The notes under the pieces were generated by a model that was not told the DNA's origin, searched no databases, and worked only from the letters and a program-made list of their open reading frames with translations. A stretch of 64,000 nt of DNA from Aurifilum marmelostoma (taxonomy: Eukaryota; Ascomycota; Sordariomycetes; Diaporthales; Cryphonectriaceae). Positions 18,776 through 30,801 of the stretch are shown here, piece after piece. The position numbers and the translations under genes are program-made. Each line of letters begins with the position of its first letter. The stretch's first letter is position 1. The DNA lies in the NCBI GenBank assembly GCA_027559495.1, contig JAMXSV010000003.1, positions 3,844,001-3,908,000 on the forward strand. The letters are read 5' to 3'.

Positions 18776-21700
18776 CGTAGTGGGTTGAACAGCCTCGCTA
18801 GGGTCCCAAAGAACAATGTAGGAAATATTAAGTTGGACAGGAGTACCGAGTGTACTAGTTCCCTCGTGGAGGAAGACGGGTGCAGGCGAGCTCAGAGGCT
18901 GGGAGGTGGCACTGGTTGCACTAGTGCCCTTGTGCTGTGTGATAATCGGCGTGATGGGTGACTCGGAGGTTGTGAAAGGGACCTGGTACTGATACTGCAC
19001 ATTAAAGCTTCAAATCTTAGTGGCGAGCCCAATTTGGGGGGAGGGGTTAGGTGTTGTTGCTGGGCGACGAGCTGGAGGTGGATTGGTGACATGAATAGCC
19101 AGTGTTTATGCTGGCAATCTACGCGTGGCCACCTTGTTGTTCCTGGGTTTCAAAGATTCTTATTGTTGCGACAGGTGAAACTCTGAGCAGGAATCTTGTC
19201 ACTTCTCAAGTGCAGCACTCTCTAAAGGAGGGAGTCAGAGTTGTGATCAGTATTATTAACATCACCACAATACCATTGTTGTGGTTGATAGACCATTCAC
19301 AGCCGCTGGGAGGCCAGCCCTTGACCCATATATGCTTCTAATATCTCCTCTCTGCACCCGATATCTTTTCCAATGTGTTTATTCCTCCTTAAATTATGGG
19401 ATGATAAATTGTAAAGTTTCGAGAATCTTTAAATTTTGCCTCTGGTCTTGGAAGCTGTTGCATGTGTTGAGAAGAATGGAGTAAATGAATGGTTCCATAG
19501 CTACTTACTTTGATCACAATGTGATATAGGTGATGAATAGACACTATTTGGACCATTTATCAGACTCGACCTACCCATGTCCCCAAGAACCTGTTACTAT
19601 AAAGGATGCAACGAGCACACAGCTGAGAGTTAATTCGAAGACGTGGCTGCTTGCAGGCTACTAGGTAGTACCTCTGATGCATTTATATCATGGACTTGAG
19701 ATATTAGAAGACGTTGAAGTTGTAATTACTTGTGGGAAGTTGTGAGAGGGCTGACTGATTGTAGCATAAGGGTAGATGGAAGAGCATATGACTGTCATCA
19801 TGGGTTGTTGAAGCGTGTACATTGATGACTCGAAGATTCCCCGTCACTATCTACCACAAACAAGTTTGCCAGTATGCGCAACACTCCATCAAACCCCTTC
19901 TGAACCTCTCTGCTGACCTCTTCGTCGCCATACTCCCTGCTCATTCTTGTTCTCCTCTGCATCAAGTTTCAACATTATGAGCAACAATCATATCCATTTA
20001 ATTCCTCAGCATAACCCCTTTTTGCATCTTTAAGGAACCCATCCTCCACTGAATACTCTCAGCAGGGCAAGCAGTTCACGAAAAGAAAGAATTACCTACG
20101 TGAAGTGTGTCATCTCTCATCCTTGGTCTGTACAGGCCTACAACATTGTCGTTAGACCTTCATCCTAAACCCCGGCCATTTCCCTGAGATCATACACTTT
20201 ACTTACCCAGGTACCTGATATCCCTCTCTTGACTACCCTAGAGGCTAGGTTAGTCTTCCTGCCCAATCGCGTCTACTTTGTGAGCAAGACTCCTGATCCA
20301 ACGTGCTCAGAAGCAGCTATCACCAACTTCAAAACATGTCTGCCTTATCAGATGCGGCACAGTCGGTGCTAATTTGTTTGCAGTCACTGGCATCACGCCC
20401 AAACTCCAGTCAACGCGTCGACGCGTTGTTCTCCTCCTATCCTACACAACATTCGTATTGGCCCTCACAGAAGCACATTTCTCTGCCATTCTCCTTCTCT
20501 ATCTGAATCGTTCCTTCTCAACTCACCCAAATCCATCACTTCATGACTTTCTTGCCCAGAGTGGTTGCACATGCACATTAGAACACCAGAAGCCTGCAAA
20601 ACGCCATCTCGCTTATCATGGCTTATCCGTTAGCCGCCCCCCCTCGTGTCCCGGGAGCCTGCAGGCCAGATCTGAATCAGCAAAGCCCACGGAGTGTCTG
20701 GAACAACTCCCATTCGCACGTTTTCTCCCCCCTGCCCGCCACCACCACCACCACTACCTGCACCAGGATAAGCTCACCCAAACCACTTGATCAATCACTG
20801 TAACTCGATAATCACCGCCGCAGGATCCCCTATCGCACTTTCTTCTCTCCCGATCCCCTCCCTTGCTAGATCATTGTTTCCTTTGCAGATTTTCTCAGAC
20901 ATAATTTATCTCTGGTATAGAAGGACGTTGTGTAACAGACAGGTGAGAGCATCCCTCCCAACATCTTGTTGGGTGATCGTTCGGAGACGAGGAAAAGAGA
21001 CGAGAAAAAAAAAAAAAAAAAACCCCAAAAAAACCACCAAGACCCCGCGATCGGACATATTTACGACCACAGTGACTGACGCTCGACAGTACAACTCGCC
21101 GAGACACCGAAAATGAGGCATATCCCACCAGGACCGCCAACACAGCCATCTCGAAATAGTCGAGAAAGAGCCAATACCTGGTCCTTTGGCAAGGTGTGTG
21201 AGAAAAGCAAAAAGAAGATTTTCTTCTTCAGAAAACCCACCCGTCTTTGCCATGCCTTGGGCTACAGTATAGACACGGCTGGTAACATGAAACGGGCCGT
21301 CGCATTCGCAGACCCAGTGGTCTTCTTTACGAGCGTTGAAGTTCGCCTTTCGCCCCAACAATTTTCCCCTTCCTTCCTCATCTTCCCTGTGTGTCGCGCT
21401 CTCGCATTGGAGCGGATGTGAGACATGCATGGTCAAAAAGTCCAAAGCAAAAGATTGAACAAGCAGGCGGTGAAAAGGGGGGGGGGGGTTTCCCAGAACT
21501 GCGTCATCAGGGGCCAGAGGACAGCGCCTAAGTGGGCTTCAGTGGTTACCCGAGTGGGTCCCTGGGTGGCAGTCGCCCCCGTGTCGGGGACAAGTAACGG
21601 TGCACGCGACACACGGGCTGCATTGCCTTCTCGAGTGCCACATTGTCTTCCCGACAGAACTCCTTGGGAACACGAGAGACGAATAACTCTCGTGGGCCTT

Positions 21701-24048
21701 GCGCAAATGAGCCTCCCCACGTCCTCGAGTAGGCCGGCCCGAGGGAAAAGTCTCGAGGCAGAACTGCTGATATCTGGGAGGGTGAGCCAGCCCGGATCGT
21801 CCATATCCTGTACCTTGTGACACCGGCAAGGATTGGGAGAAAAGAAAAAAGCCAAAAAAAAAAAAAAGGATACCCTGACGAATGAGGGGCGCATTGCCTT
21901 AACCCACATCCGTTCCCGGTGTAGTGCCTGGGATTCGGATTCTGGACGGTCACCTGCTGCAGCAGCACGGCGCAAGTGTGTCCCAATATGAGGCGGGTGT
22001 CGAGAAGTATGGGGAGACAGTTGCAGAAACCCCATCTCTCCATCTGGGGAAAAAGTGTGAGGAGAATGAGAAGATGGTGGAAAAATCTGGAGAAGGGATG
22101 GGGAGAAAACATACGATTATAAGGCGTGCTGATCGGAGAGGTACGGGATGCCCCCCAGTGACCAGATTCTGGGGATATGGAGAGATGGGCCGACCGCGTA
22201 TAGCCGCGCCACAGCCGTGTCCCATGTCCCGTGGATACTTTTTTTCTGTTTTTCTACGATGGCGCTATCACGGCGGTCACTACCTGGTACGCACCAGACA
22301 GACTGAATCGTGATGGTCATGTGGGAACTTTTTGCCTGCATGAAGAGAAAAGGAGAGAGAGAGAGAGTCTGCTGAGCTGAGACGGCTATTTGGTCACCCA
22401 AAAAGATTCTATTTGTAGCCGAGACATGGCGGCTGGCTGAAGCTGATGGCCTCGACTCTTGGCCCAACAACGTGATGACATGGACGGGCCGGAAGAAAGG
22501 GTCGAGCAAGAGACGTCGGAAAACGAGAGCCGCATCTGTGCATCAGGATGCCTGTCAACTCGAAAAGCGGCACCAAAAAAAGAAACCGAAAAAAAAAAAA
22601 GGAGGAGGATTTGAAAAGGCCAACTCTCTCTTTCTCTCTCTCTCTCTCCAAAAAGTTGGATACGTCAGTTCACGACAAAGTCTGGCAAAGTGCATGGCCA
22701 ACCCCTGAATCGACAAGAGTCAAGCAGACAGGGTCCCTGTTCCAGAAGCATCAGGTTCTGCAGCCCAGGTGGATTCCAGTGGGTTTCCGTGCCCTGCAAT
22801 GCGGGGTGAGCCGGGTCGAGAGAGCATCTACAGGCGGGCCCAGGTCCCGGGTTGGGCGTACAGGGGGGCTGCTAGTGCTAAGCTTTCACGAGGTTCATCT
22901 CAGGGCCAATGCTTCCAGGGGCCCCCAGCAAGCCATCAAGCCTAGGTACTGGACCTCCCTGGGACCAAGGCCCAGCCAACACCACCATCACCTTGGGACA
23001 AGATAGCCGGCGGAAGGAGTGCATTTTTGGCACCAATCTTGTTCCTGAGAATCCCGATCAGGAGCTCTGGTACCGTGGTACAATTGGAGAAAGAACAGAG
23101 CTCTCCTTGTGATCTGGACCTGGATGCTCATCGGAATCACTCAAGCTCACCCTCACCGTCTGTTCTGCTCTGTGGCTCCTCCATCCTGCCTCCCCTCCCA
23201 CCGTCATAATCACAAGCCTGTCCCTTTTTGTTTTTAAGTTCTTTAACACACCCTCTTTTCCTGGGGTCAGCTCTGATATTTTCTCGGTTTCCCCGACTTT
23301 TTCCGTTTTTATCCAGCATCTCGTTTGTGAGGGCAGCAGTCTTGGGTGGCCTTTTCCAACTCCTTTCTCTTTCCAACTATTAAAATCTATGCTCTACATC
23401 GATCAAGTCTTGATCGCAGGTCTCCGTTACCGCCCGCCCTTGTCCACCGATCAAGCATCAGCCCTGCGGCTTCTCAGGCCGCCTGTTGCACTACGCAGCC
23501 TGGCAGTCATCACTTCCCGAGTTTACCTCCGTCTCAGGCCGTCTTCTCTACCATCACTACCCTAAAAAAGACAGAGAGAGTCCCACCCGGTCGGCTGCTG
23601 CAAGGAGACACCCGAAGAAAGGGCAGACGCTGAACCCCACCACACCCAATACATCATAACGCAGTCCCGAGTACCTCGCCGGCCAAGTCCCATTTTCTGC
23701 CGCGATTGGGCTGCTATTGCGTAGCTACACTACAGTAGTAGCAGCCGCAACCACCTCCTCCTGCATGCATCTTTTCTCCAACTCTGCAAAACCCATCCTC
23801 GTGCCAAAGCTGCAGCTCGAAACTCACGCGATCACACCCATCATCAACCTGTCAACCCTGCAAATTCCGATCTCTTGTCTTGTTTGTTTTTAAACTCGCA
23901 CACTCCAGATCCGTCTGCACACATTTACGCACATACACACCTCTCTCGATCGCCTTTCTTCTCGGAGCTCCCTCTCCTTCTGCGCCGGCCTCTCTATGAT
24001 TTCGCAACATTCAGCATCCCGCCGTTTATTACACAACCGCAGCCAGTC
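18776..24048. other. Long intergenic region and leader of the PFK2 gene, no supported gene
   Basis: About 5.3 kb. The first half is AT-rich and featureless. From about 20.9 kb it becomes rich in homopolymers and simple tracts (A18 at 21005-21022, G12 at 21477-21488, A14 at 21854-21867, GA tract near 22352, TC tract near 22624). It then shows pyrimidine-rich leader DNA up to the start of the PFK2 gene. Longer open frames (for example 20374-20790, or 21433-22035 on the minus strand) have no recognisable family. A long regulated 5' leader or promoter for PFK2 is the simplest reading. Confidence 0.45.
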
Positions 24049-25885
24049 ATGGCTCCTGCGAAGGCTAATGGGATAGGCGTCCAGGTGGAGGACACGCGCA
24101 TCTGCGTGGTGATGGTTGGTTTGCCAGCCAGAGGTAAAAGCTACATCGCACAAAAGGGTAAATACTTGTCACTCCTCCCCCCATACCGCCTCCCCTCCTG
24201 ATCTACTGCTCCTGTGCTGCACAATTTCCTATCCTGTGTGTCTGTCATCCTCTCTGTCTTTGTCCCACACCCATTGCCTTGTCTGCGCTTGCAATTGACA
24301 CCGTTTTGTCTTGTGATATTGTATAGCACACCAATCCGCTGAGACACCCCCAACCCTCCACCATTGTTCTGTCTGCCCGGGCGACGGGAGCTGTGAAGAC
24401 TTGGCTTTGGACACGAGCAATCTAACACCCGTCGCTGTTGCAGCCCAGAGATACCTTCAATGGCTTTCCGTACCCTCCCAGACCTTCAACGTTGGCAGCT
24501 ACCGCCGCAAGGCCGCAGCCCAGCCCACGGCCGACTTCTTCGACACCACCAACGTGGAGGGCGAGCGGCAGAGGAAGGCGGCCGCTGAGGCGGCGGTAGC
24601 CGACATGCTGAGGTGGTTCAAGAACGAGAACGGCGTCGTGGCCATACTTGATGCGACCAACTCGACCAAGGAGCGGCGCAAATGGATCCTGGAGATCTGC
24701 ACGCAGGCCGGCATCGAGGTCATATACGTCGAGTCAAAATGCGACGACGAGAACCTGATCATGGCAAACATAAGAGACGTCAAGACCACAAGCCCCGACT
24801 ATAAGGGCCAGGACCCAGAGCAGGCCGCGCTCGACTTCCGGAACCGTATCCGCAACTACGAGAAGGTCTACAAGTCCGTCAACGAGGACGGCGACGAGGA
24901 GCACCTCACCTACCTCAAGATCATGGATGTCGGCAAGCAGGTCATCATCAACCGCATCCGGGACTACCTGCAGAGCCGGGTGGTCTATTACCTCATGAAC
25001 CTGCACATCAGACCGCGGTCTGTATGGCTGTCACGGGTGCGTTCTCTCTCTTATCGCCTTCCTGCAGGTAATACAGCTGAGGGGTTTTGTCTTGGCATTA
25101 CTAACCCGGTCCCGTCTTTTTCCAGCACGGCGAGTCCATGTACAACCTAGATGGGCGAATTGGAGGCGATGCGCTGCTGTCGCCCCGCGGTGAGCAGTAT
25201 GCGCGCAAGCTCCCTGATCTAGTTCGCGAATCAGTTGGTGTAAGTACTATTTTGTGTGTAATCTATTGGAAGGGGGGGGGGGGGGGTGGGGAATTAAACG
25301 AGATAAGAGCTGCATTGAATTGTTGGTGCCCTCCTACGGCCTCTGCTCACACTATCTCCGCAGGACGATCGTCCCCTCACGGTCTGGACGTCCACGCTGA
25401 AGCGCACCATTGCCACGGCGCGGTTCCTGCCCAAGCATTACAACCAGCTGCAGTGGAAGGCTCTCGACGAGCTGGACGCCGGCGCATGCGATGGCATGAC
25501 CTACCAGCAGATCAAGGATCAGTTCCCAGAGGACTTTGAAGCGCGCGATGAGGACAAGTACAACTACCGATACCGCGGAGGCGAGTCATATCGCGACGTG
25601 GTGATCCGGCTGGAGCCCATCATCATGGAGCTGGAGAGGTCCGAGGACATACTCATCGTGACCCACCAGGCGGTGCTGCGGTGCATCTATGCCTACTTTA
25701 TGAAGCGCGACCAGGCTAAGAGCCCGTGGATGCACGTCCCCCTGCACACGCTGATCAAGCTGACCCCCCGGGCGTATGGCACAGATGAGCAGAGATGGGA
25801 CGCTAAGATCGCTGCCGTCAGTACGTGGCGAGGCAAGGGCAGCACGGCCAAGCACGAGGATCCCATCCCCTCGGCACTGCAATGA
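24049..25885 (+). CDS. 6-phosphofructo-2-kinase / fructose-2,6-bisphosphatase
   Basis: Four exons: 24049-24157, 24444-25036, 25126-25239 and 25364-25885, about 445 residues. The kinase domain begins with IC VVMVGLPARGKSYIAQK (P-loop 24-31) and continues with AQRYLQWLSVP and TFNVGSYRR. The bisphosphatase domain starts at the exon 2/3 join with SRHGES (phosphohistidine H235), then TSTLKRTIATA, the DELDAG glutamate (E308) and VTHQAVLRCIYAY (H373), so both activities look intact. The protein sets cytosolic fructose 2,6-bisphosphate and so controls glycolysis against gluconeogenesis. Intron 1 is long (286 nt); intron 2 has a perfect CTAAC; intron 3 holds a G15 run (25272-25286). The frame is open upstream to an in-frame ATG at 23875, giving a possible 58-residue extension, but 24049 is preferred. 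Confidence 0.92.
25272..25286. repeat. Poly(G) run inside PFK2 intron 3
   Basis: Fifteen G, then T and four more G, about 30 nt after the intron donor. A G-quadruplex in the transcript is conceivable. Length may be uncertain. Confidence 0.7.
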
Positions 25886-26718
25886 TCTTTTGTCTTCTTT
25901 TTATTCAGACAGGTCTTGCGGACTTGATCTCATGCACCTGGGTTTTCCCCCATCTGGTTTTCGTGAGCATTGTCATTATCCTTTCTCCCAAGGAAAGAGG
26001 GTTTACACGTTGTTTTATACACACATTACATAGGAGTTTCAAAACGGTCATGCAGCATAGGGTGCAGCAACTTATTGGACCAGGTTGTCATGAAAACAAA
26101 AGAAGAAAAAATCCAAAAAGAAAAGGAATGGCGTTATGCGGATGTACATTATTCCACATAACCAAAGATACCAGAAATGATAGGGGTATCTTACCACAGG
26201 GCAGGACTCAATGCCATCCATTGAAAAGATCCGAATATAGAGTGCCCATTTCAATATTGTCAGTACATGTGTTACAACTTATCACAGGTGAATCTGGAGT
26301 TTGGCCGTGGTCTAGGGCCCTGAGCCCTGATGTCGTCCGAGGAGCAATCATTGGAATGAGTCTCAAAACACATCAATGCTTGGGATCGTGCAATGACTGA
26401 ATATTGTCAAGTAAATAGCAGTCTCAATTCGTCCAGGGTTAGCGGGACGAACTAAGTAGCATCTCAAGGTACTTTATGTAGGAAGACCCTGACACGCCTG
26501 ACTGTGTCCAGCCCCGGTTCGTAGTAGCGGCCCCGCGGCTATCTTATCAGCACACCCCCGAAAAAAAGTTGGGCCTGGCCGCCTTTTTTCTTTTCCCCTT
26601 CTTTTTCTCACCATATTGATCCAATTGCCCTGCCCATCCCGCAACCCTTCTGTACATGGTCGCCAGATCACAGCCACTCACCCAATAGAACCGAGAAATT
26701 TCGAGGCTACCAGTCATC
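25886..26718. other. Intergenic region between PFK2 and HAS1 genes
   Basis: 3' UTR of the first gene and promoter of the second. No supported gene; short frames are unrecognised. Confidence 0.55.
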
Positions 26719-28595
26719 ATGGCATCCGACCCTAGCAAGAAGAGGAAGCTGAAGGACGCTGCCAAGGATACGACGGAGCGCCGATCGAAGAAGTCCAAGA
26801 AGACCAAGGTCGTCGAAGAGCCCGAGCCAGAGGTCGAGGATGTCCAGGAGGACGTCGAGGAAGAAGAGCAGGTAGCACCGCCTGTCGAGGCCGACCAAGA
26901 AGATGGCTCCGATGCAGACGAAGACGAAGAAGCCTCGTCGCCCGAGGCAGCACCCAAGGCCGACCTCCCACAGTCCCACCTCTCCCTCCCACAGGCCGCC
27001 GGCACCGAAGTGAGCTCCTTCCACGAGCTGGGCCTCTCCGAGAAGACGGTCAAGGCCATCGACGAGATGGGCTTCAAGACCATGACGGAGATCCAGAGGC
27101 GCGGGATTCCGCCACTGCTCACTGGCAAGGACGTGCTGGGCGCGGCCAAGACGGGCAGCGGCAAGACGCTGGCCTTTTTGATCCCCGCTATCGAAATGCT
27201 GCACGCGCTCAAGTTCAAGCCGCGCAACGGCACGGGTGTCATCGTCGTGTCACCCACCCGCGAGCTCGCCCTGCAGATCTTCAGCGTCGCCCGCGACCTG
27301 CTCAAGCACCACAGCCAGACGTACGGCATCGTCATTGGCGGCGCAAACAGGCGGGCAGAGGCCGACAAGCTGTCCAAGGGCGTCAACCTGATCATCGCCA
27401 CGCCGGGAAGGCTGCTGGATCACCTGCAGAACACCCCCTTTGTGTTCAAGAACCTCAAGAGCTTGATCATTGACGAGGCCGACCGGATTCTCGAGATCGG
27501 ATTCGAAGACGAGATGCGACAGATCATCAAGATCCTGCCGAAGGATGAAAGACAGACGATGCTGTTCAGCGCCACGCAGACGACCAAGGTCGAGGACCTC
27601 GCGAGGATCTCCCTGAGGCCCGGTCCTCTCTACATCAATGTCGACGAGGAGAAGCAGTTCTCGACGGTTGAGGGCGTGGAGCAGGGTTACTGTCTCGTGG
27701 ATGCGGACAAGCGGTTTCTGCTGCTCTTTAGTTTTTTGAAGAAGATGTCAAAGAAGAAGATCATCGTGAGTAAAAAAAACTGCCAGACGTGACGGCCAGA
27801 TCCAAGTCTCGGGATTAAGTGGCTGACCCACGCAAACAGGTGTTCTTCTCGAGTTGTAACTCGGTCAAGTACTTCAGCGAGCTCCTCAACTTTATCGACC
27901 TCCCTGTCCTTCACCTGCACGGAAAGATGAAGCAGCAGGCCCGGACCAACACCTTTTTTGAATTCTGCAACGCCAAGCAGGGGACACTCATCTGCACAGA
28001 TGTGGCAGCTCGAGGCCTGGATGTAGGCCTCACCCTCGATTATTTGTTTTGCGCGCCTGCAATATAGTCCACAATTTTTACTGACACACATGGCTAGATT
28101 CCTGCAGTAGACTGGATCGTCCAGTTCGATCCCCCAGATGACCCGCGCGACTACATCCACCGCGTAGGCCGGACAGCCCGCGGGTCCAACACCAAGGGCC
28201 GCTCCCTCATGTTCCTGCAGCCGTCCGAGGTCGGCTTCCTCTCGCACCTCAAGGCGGCCCGCGTCCCCGTCGTCGAGTTCGAGTTCCCCTCCTCCAAGAT
28301 CTTCAACATCCAGTCCCAGCTCGAGAAGCTCATCGGCAAGAACTACTACCTCAACCAGTCCGCCAAGGACGGCTACCGCTCCTACCTGCACGCCTACGCG
28401 AGCCACTCCCTGCGGAGCGTGTTTGACGTGCACAAGCTGGACCTGGTCAAGGTCGCCAAGAGCTTCGGGTTCGCGACCCCGCCGCGGGTGGACATCCAGC
28501 TCGGCGCGAGCATGTCCAAGGACAAGAAGGTGCAGAGCCGGAGGCCGTATGGCAGCCAGCCTGCGCAGAAGAGGAATGGGTTCAGGAAACACTGA
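26719..28595 (+). CDS. HAS1: ATP-dependent RNA helicase HAS1 (DEAD-box)
   Basis: Three exons, 26719-27765, 27840-28022 and 28098-28595, with 74- and 75-nt introns, total 575 residues. The N-terminus is Lys-rich, then acidic (residues 34-75). All DEAD-box motifs are present in order: Q motif around [18 protein letters not shown] (142-150), [18 protein letters not shown] (252-255), SAT, then ARGLD spanning the second intron, and HRVGRTAR. The C-terminal block with [20 protein letters not shown] and [13 protein letters not shown] is diagnostic for the Has1/DDX18 group, as is the basic tail. It acts in the nucleolus in 40S and 60S ribosome biogenesis, releasing snoRNAs from pre-rRNA. Confidence 0.95.
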
Positions 28596-29180
28596 TCCCC
28601 GAGCCCACCTCGTCTCTGTCCTCTTGGCTCAGCAAGGCCAGGAAGAGCATCATCCAGTGCGGATTTTGGCGTTTAGGTATGGATGGGTCTGCAAAAAGAA
28701 GTATGGCATGCCTTTGCCTTGAAAGCAGGCGTTGGGCAATTATAAAAGTCTAGGGCACTTTATCCAATTATTTATTCAAAGGTAATCGATCCGATATGAG
28801 CATCGTAAAGCAGAGCTGAATTAGGGAATTCAAAACATGAAAAAAAAAGAGATCAAAAGACCAAAAGACAGACACGCTTCAGCCTCTGCTTGTTGTATGT
28901 GATATAGCTGGGAGAGAAGAAGCAACCTTCCAGCGCGCGCGCACATCTTCAAGCGGATTGATTCGCTCTCCCCTCGTAACTCCTGAAACCCCCTCGAACG
29001 CCTCCCAGCACCAAGCCATGGGCTGTCTGGTTTCTGTTTTGTTTGCCGTCTTTGATGCAGCCATGATGGCATGATCATGACCGCCATGTGCTTTGACCAC
29101 CATCGGCACCCAATAAAGAGAAAGAGAGAAACAAGAAGCTCGCCACCCATAGATATACCAAGGAAACTACCCTCGCCCAT
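28596..29180. other. Convergent intergenic region between HAS1 and SNARE genes
   Basis: Two 3' UTRs meet here. No supported gene. Confidence 0.6.
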
Positions 29181-30206
29181 CTATTTCAGCACAGCAATCA
29201 GCAGCACCAATATAATGATAAGCACAATGATAGCAATCATCTGCTTGCTCTCGCCCGCGCTCCGAGCAATCCGCCCCACGGACCGCCGGGCACGGTCCAG
29301 CCGGCTCTGATGGCGGTCGACGAGGGCCTCCTGGTCCTCGAGCATGGCGACCTGGTCGTCGAGCTCGTCTCCGATCTGCATGCTCAATTCGCGCTGCCGC
29401 GAGATGGACTCGCCCAGCCGGTCGAGCTGCTCGTCCTGCTCGGCCAGGATCTGCGAGTGGTACGCGTGGATCTGCCGGTTGTCGAGGTCCGCGGCCTGGT
29501 CGCGGTAGCCGGCGGGGGCGTCCGGATCGTCGCGGTAGGGCTGGCCGAAGAGGGCGGCGGCGTTGGCGTCGTAGTCGTCATCGTTGTTGCCATTGCCTGC
29601 GGAGGGGTCGGTGAAGCGGACGGACTTGTTGCCGCTGCTGCCCGCGCCGGGGGTGCCGCGGAGGGATGTCTTGGTTGGCGTGCTCTTTGAGGCCGATGGG
29701 GAGGTGGACGTGGTGCTCTCGGCGTGCGCAAAGTCTTCGGCTAGCGAGGGGTCGTTGGGGTGTGTGAGGGTGGCGGCCGTGCCGGGGGAGGAGAAGCCGT
29801 GGAACTGCGAGGTGAGGTCGTCGAACTGCTTCTGTAGGCTGGGTATGGAGTCGGACAGGGTCGCAATCTTGCCACTACAAACGTGTAGTTCTTGTCAGCC
29901 AGCGCCATGAAGATCAAGGTTCATGCCGCGATGGAGGGGAGGGGGCGGGGGGAACATGAATTGCGTGCGTTGCGTGTGGAGTTATGTGAATAGAAAGAGA
30001 TGATCGTACGTGTCCTCGCCTGCCTCCTCCAGACGTTTCTGCTCCGCCTGCAAAGCCTCCAGCCCATCTCGAAACTGCTCTAGAGATCGTGATATGTGGC
30101 CATCCTGCGAGTCGCTGTGGAGGTTAAGCGCCTGCGCCCTCTTGCGCTCCAGCAGCGACAGCTTGATGTGGTCGGCGAGGAGGAACAAGGCGTTTGGGTT
30201 CGACAT
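29181..30206 (-). CDS. Qc-SNARE, syntaxin 8-like, tail-anchored
   Basis: Two exons on the minus strand, 30206-30010 and 29874-29181, joined by a 135-nt intron (GTACGA donor, TAG acceptor), giving 296 residues. The N-terminal exon is helical and acidic with EQFRDGLEALQAEQKRLEE. The middle is Ser/Thr/Asp-rich and disordered. The SNARE motif lies at about 205-265, with ILAEQDEQLDRLGESISRQR, MQIGDELDDQVAML (the DDQ glutamine is the expected zero layer) and HQSRLDRARRSVGRI. The last 20 residues are a hydrophobic tail anchor (MIAIIVLIIILVLLIAVL). This is the layout of Syn8/Fsv1-type endosomal SNAREs that mediate late Golgi/endosome fusion. The adjacent long Ala/Thr/Pro open frame is an out-of-frame shadow. 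Confidence 0.88.
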
Positions 30207-30801
30207 GATTGGCCCAGCAAAAGGAAACCAGGAGCAGAGCAGAGCGAATGGATGGGAAAAAAGAATGACAGGACGTTGTCCTCCGGGTTTATGTGGGAGT
30301 AACAGCGCCTCGAGTTCAAGCCAGATGGGAGTGGCGCGAGGTTTCGAGTACTGTGGTAGGCAGGCAAGATTCGATAAGACGAAGGAGGGTCTAGTAGAGT
30401 GACGTTGCTTGGGTGCGGTGGTGGAGTTCTTTTGGCGACAAGGCGGCAGGGGCGTAGTGGCTTATGCCGCCGATGACAGGGCCTGTCAGGATGCCTACAG
30501 CAGTGCTCTTGTAGCGCCTTCAGTGGACCGGCAAGCCACCATTAAACTCTTGGCAGGGTGGGCTCGTCGAAGAAAGCACCTCCCAACACTCGCTATGGTC
30601 ACTATTATCTCTGTTTCTTGAAGAATATGTAATTATCTTCGTCTTCCTTTTGATTTTAAAAAGAAAAGAAAAGATAGATATAATCATGATGTGTTGCATA
30701 GAAGGGAGTAAAGAAAAGTGAATAGCGGAAGAAGTGGGCGTGTAATAAGAGCACGCGCTGTATAAGGATCCATCCTATACTTTGGCAGCCATCGTTTGAG
30801 T
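30207..30801. other. Intergenic region upstream of the SNARE gene
   Basis: Promoter of the SNARE gene and 3' flank of the ankyrin gene. No supported gene. Confidence 0.55.

Noticed and set aside
21433..22035. 200-codon minus-strand frame
   Set aside because: Includes translations of homopolymer runs and no recognisable domain.
27687..28592. 301-codon minus-strand frame over HAS1
   Set aside because: HAS1 exons with all DEAD-box motifs lie on the other strand; Leu/Val/Glu-rich shadow.
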